From positions 1-7,122 of the forward strand of contig JAUSPM010000267.1 in the NCBI GenBank assembly GCA_030655675.1: a stretch of DNA of 7,122 bases. The letters are read 5' to 3'. This document shows, in pieces, positions 5,737-7,122 of this stretch. This DNA is from Methanosarcinaceae archaeon (GTDB lineage Archaea; Halobacteriota; Methanosarcinia; Methanosarcinales; Methanosarcinaceae). Within the stretch, counting starts at the first letter, position 1; the number at the start of each line of letters is the position of its first letter. Position numbers and translations under genes: made by a program. The notes under the pieces are model-generated. The model saw nothing but the letters and a program-made list of their open reading frames with translations, was not told the origin of the DNA and ran no database searches.

Positions 5737-7122
5737 ATGGATAATAAAATGCCTTCAATACCTAAACGAATTGGTGCAATCAAATTTGGTTTGATATCAC
5801 CACGTGAGATTCGTAAGATGAGTGTCACAGCGGTAATAACCGCAGACACGTATGATGATGACGGATACCCGATCGACATGGGACTTATGGACCTCAAACT
5901 TGGTGTCATCGACCCGGGTCTTAAATGTAAGACCTGTTCAAGCCGTGCAGGCGAGTGCCCAGGGCACTTTGGACACATTGAACTTGTCGCACCTGTGATC
6001 CATGTTGGATTTAATAAGATGATCAGAAAGACGCTACGGGCAATATGTCCGAAATGTAGTCGTCTGGCAATTGCACCTGCAAGGAAAGTAGAATATCTTG
6101 AACAATTTGCCAAATTAAAGGAAATGGGGCATTTACCTGATTCAGTTATCAGTGAGGTATTCAAAGAGGCTGCAAAGGCAAAGACTTGCCCTTACTGTTA
6201 TGATGCTGATGGCAACCCTACACGAAAGACGGAGATCAAATTCGAAAAGCCGGTCGAGTATATAGAGGATGGGGAAAAACTTACCCCAACCGAGATACGA
6301 GACAGGTTTGAGAATATTCCTGATGAAGATGTGCGTGTGTTCGGAATGGATCCTGTGAACGCAAGACCGGAATGGGTGATCTTGACTGTTCTTCCTGTGC
6401 CGCCAGTAACTGTCCGCCCATCAATTACGCTCGAATCAGGTCAGCGCAGTGAAGATGACCTGACACACAAGTTGGTAGATATTATACGTATCAACCAGCG
6501 TTTCCAGGAGAATCGTGAAGCAGGTGCACCACAGTTGATCATTGAGGATCTGTGGGAACTGTTGCAGTATCATGTTACTACATTCTTTGATAACGAAGTG
6601 TCAGGTGTACCGCCTGCAAGACACAGGTCTGGAAGACCTCTTAAGACACTTTCCCAGAGATTAAAAGGTAAGGAAGGAAGGTTTAGGGGAAGTCTGTCCG
6701 GTAAGCGTGTGAATTTCTCTGCACGTACTGTTGTGTCACCTGATCCAAACCTGAGTATCAATGAAGTGGGAGTACCACTCCAGATCGCAAAACATATGAC
6801 AATTCCTGTGAGGGTCATAGGACGAAATCTCGAACTGATGCGAATGTATGTTAATCGTGGTAGGGCAAATCACCCCGGTGCGAATTATGTGATGCGTGAA
6901 GATGGCCGTCGCATTAAAGTTACTGAGCAGAATCACGAGGAACTTGCTGAAAAGATCGAACCAGGGTGGATCGTTGAGAGACAATTGATCGATGGTGACA
7001 TAGTGTTGTTCAACAGGCAGCCTTCACTCCACAAAATGAGTATTATGGCACATCAGATAAAAGTGCTGCCAAATAAGACATTCCGATTGAATCCTTGTGT
7101 GTGTCCACCATACAATGCTGAT
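5737..7122 (+). CDS. rpoA1: DNA-directed RNA polymerase subunit A' (partial, 3' end beyond window)
   Basis: The frame is open for 462 codons to the window edge with no stop; the usual archaeal A' is roughly 880-900 residues, so about half is present. A' is the N-terminal part of the largest subunit (Rpb1/beta') and forms the clamp and the Mg-binding active site. Motifs: a clamp-core zinc site CxxC...CPGHFGHI (C64, C67, C74, H77), a second cysteine set at C104/C107 and C151/C154, RSGRPLKTLSQRLKGKEGRF at 297-316 leading into GKRVNFSARTV at 322-332 (switch/lid region), VSPDPN at 333-338, and NRQPSLHKMS at 426-435. The last residues, PPYNAD (457-462), are the start of the universal NADFDGD motif, so only the first of its three metal-binding aspartates is inside the window. 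The gene starts 10 nt after rpoB1 behind a good ribosome binding site and surely shares its transcript. Confidence 0.97.
   Translation, partial: MDNKMPSIPKRIGAIKFGLISPREIRKMSVTAVITADTYDDDGYPIDMGLMDLKLGVIDPGLKCKTCSSRAGECPGHFGHIELVAPVIHVGFNKMIRKTLRAICPKCSRLAIAPARKVEYLEQFAKLKEMGHLPDSVISEVFKEAAKAKTCPYCYDADGNPTRKTEIKFEKPVEYIEDGEKLTPTEIRDRFENIPDEDVRVFGMDPVNARPEWVILTVLPVPPVTVRPSITLESGQRSEDDLTHKLVDIIRINQRFQENREAGAPQLIIEDLWELLQYHVTTFFDNEVSGVPPARHRSGRPLKTLSQRLKGKEGRFRGSLSGKRVNFSARTVVSPDPNLSINEVGVPLQIAKHMTIPVRVIGRNLELMRMYVNRGRANHPGANYVMREDGRRIKVTEQNHEELAEKIEPGWIVERQLIDGDIVLFNRQPSLHKMSIMAHQIKVLPNKTFRLNPCVCPPYNAD

Noticed and set aside
5664..6164. 166-codon open frame on the minus strand across the rpoB1/rpoA1 junction
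   Set aside because: It is antisense to two well-conserved polymerase genes, its translation shows no family-like motif, and no ribosome binding site or promoter favours it.
1..7122. CRISPR array, insertion sequence, integrase, toxin-antitoxin or defence genes
   Set aside because: No repeated spacer units, transposase-like ORFs or terminal repeats are visible; all substantial coding capacity is explained by housekeeping genes.

Overview
This window looks like a piece of a euryarchaeal chromosome from the methanogen/haloarchaeal side of the tree. A Methanosarcinales-like methanogen or ANME-type methanotroph fits best, but the exact taxon is inferred. The evidence is an archaeal-type RNA polymerase operon (rpoH, rpoB'', rpoB', rpoA') in which the second-largest subunit is split in two, a short archaeal-type S-adenosylhomocysteine hydrolase, a tRNA gene with no encoded CCA, TATA-like archaeal promoters and Shine-Dalgarno sites of the GGAGGTGATC family. 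All recognisable genes are on the + strand.

Layout. 1-164: what may be the last codons of an upstream gene, an oligo-T stop signal, then a TATA-like promoter and the leader of ahcY. 180-1415: ahcY, which recycles the SAH left by methyltransferases (or possibly its inosine form, see findings), followed by an oligo-T terminator. 1416-1684: an AT-rich spacer with no protein gene, but with a near-perfect 24-bp palindrome and an inverted repeat around the putative tRNA promoter. 1685-1758: tRNA-Lys(UUU). 1861-2097: rpoH, starting at TTG behind a strong ribosome binding site. 2098-2226: a structured spacer with a large hairpin and a T-rich tract. 2227-3915: rpoB2 (B''), whose start seems to be a non-standard codon. 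3912-5726: rpoB1 (B'), overlapping rpoB2 by ATGA. 5737-7122: rpoA1 (A'), cut by the window edge at the first aspartate of the catalytic NADFDGD motif.

Together rpoH, rpoB2, rpoB1 and rpoA1 encode the catalytic heart of RNA polymerase. B''+B' equal bacterial beta or eukaryotic Rpb2, A' is the N-terminal two thirds of beta'/Rpb1, and H matches the C-terminal domain of Rpb5. The short junctions (4-nt overlap, 10-nt gap) imply one transcript from rpoB2 onward.

This is a core housekeeping region. I found no CRISPR array, mobile element, defence system or clearly new system. The items most worth checking are the missing AUG/GUG/UUG start of rpoB2 and the altered adenine-pocket residues of the AhcY homologue.
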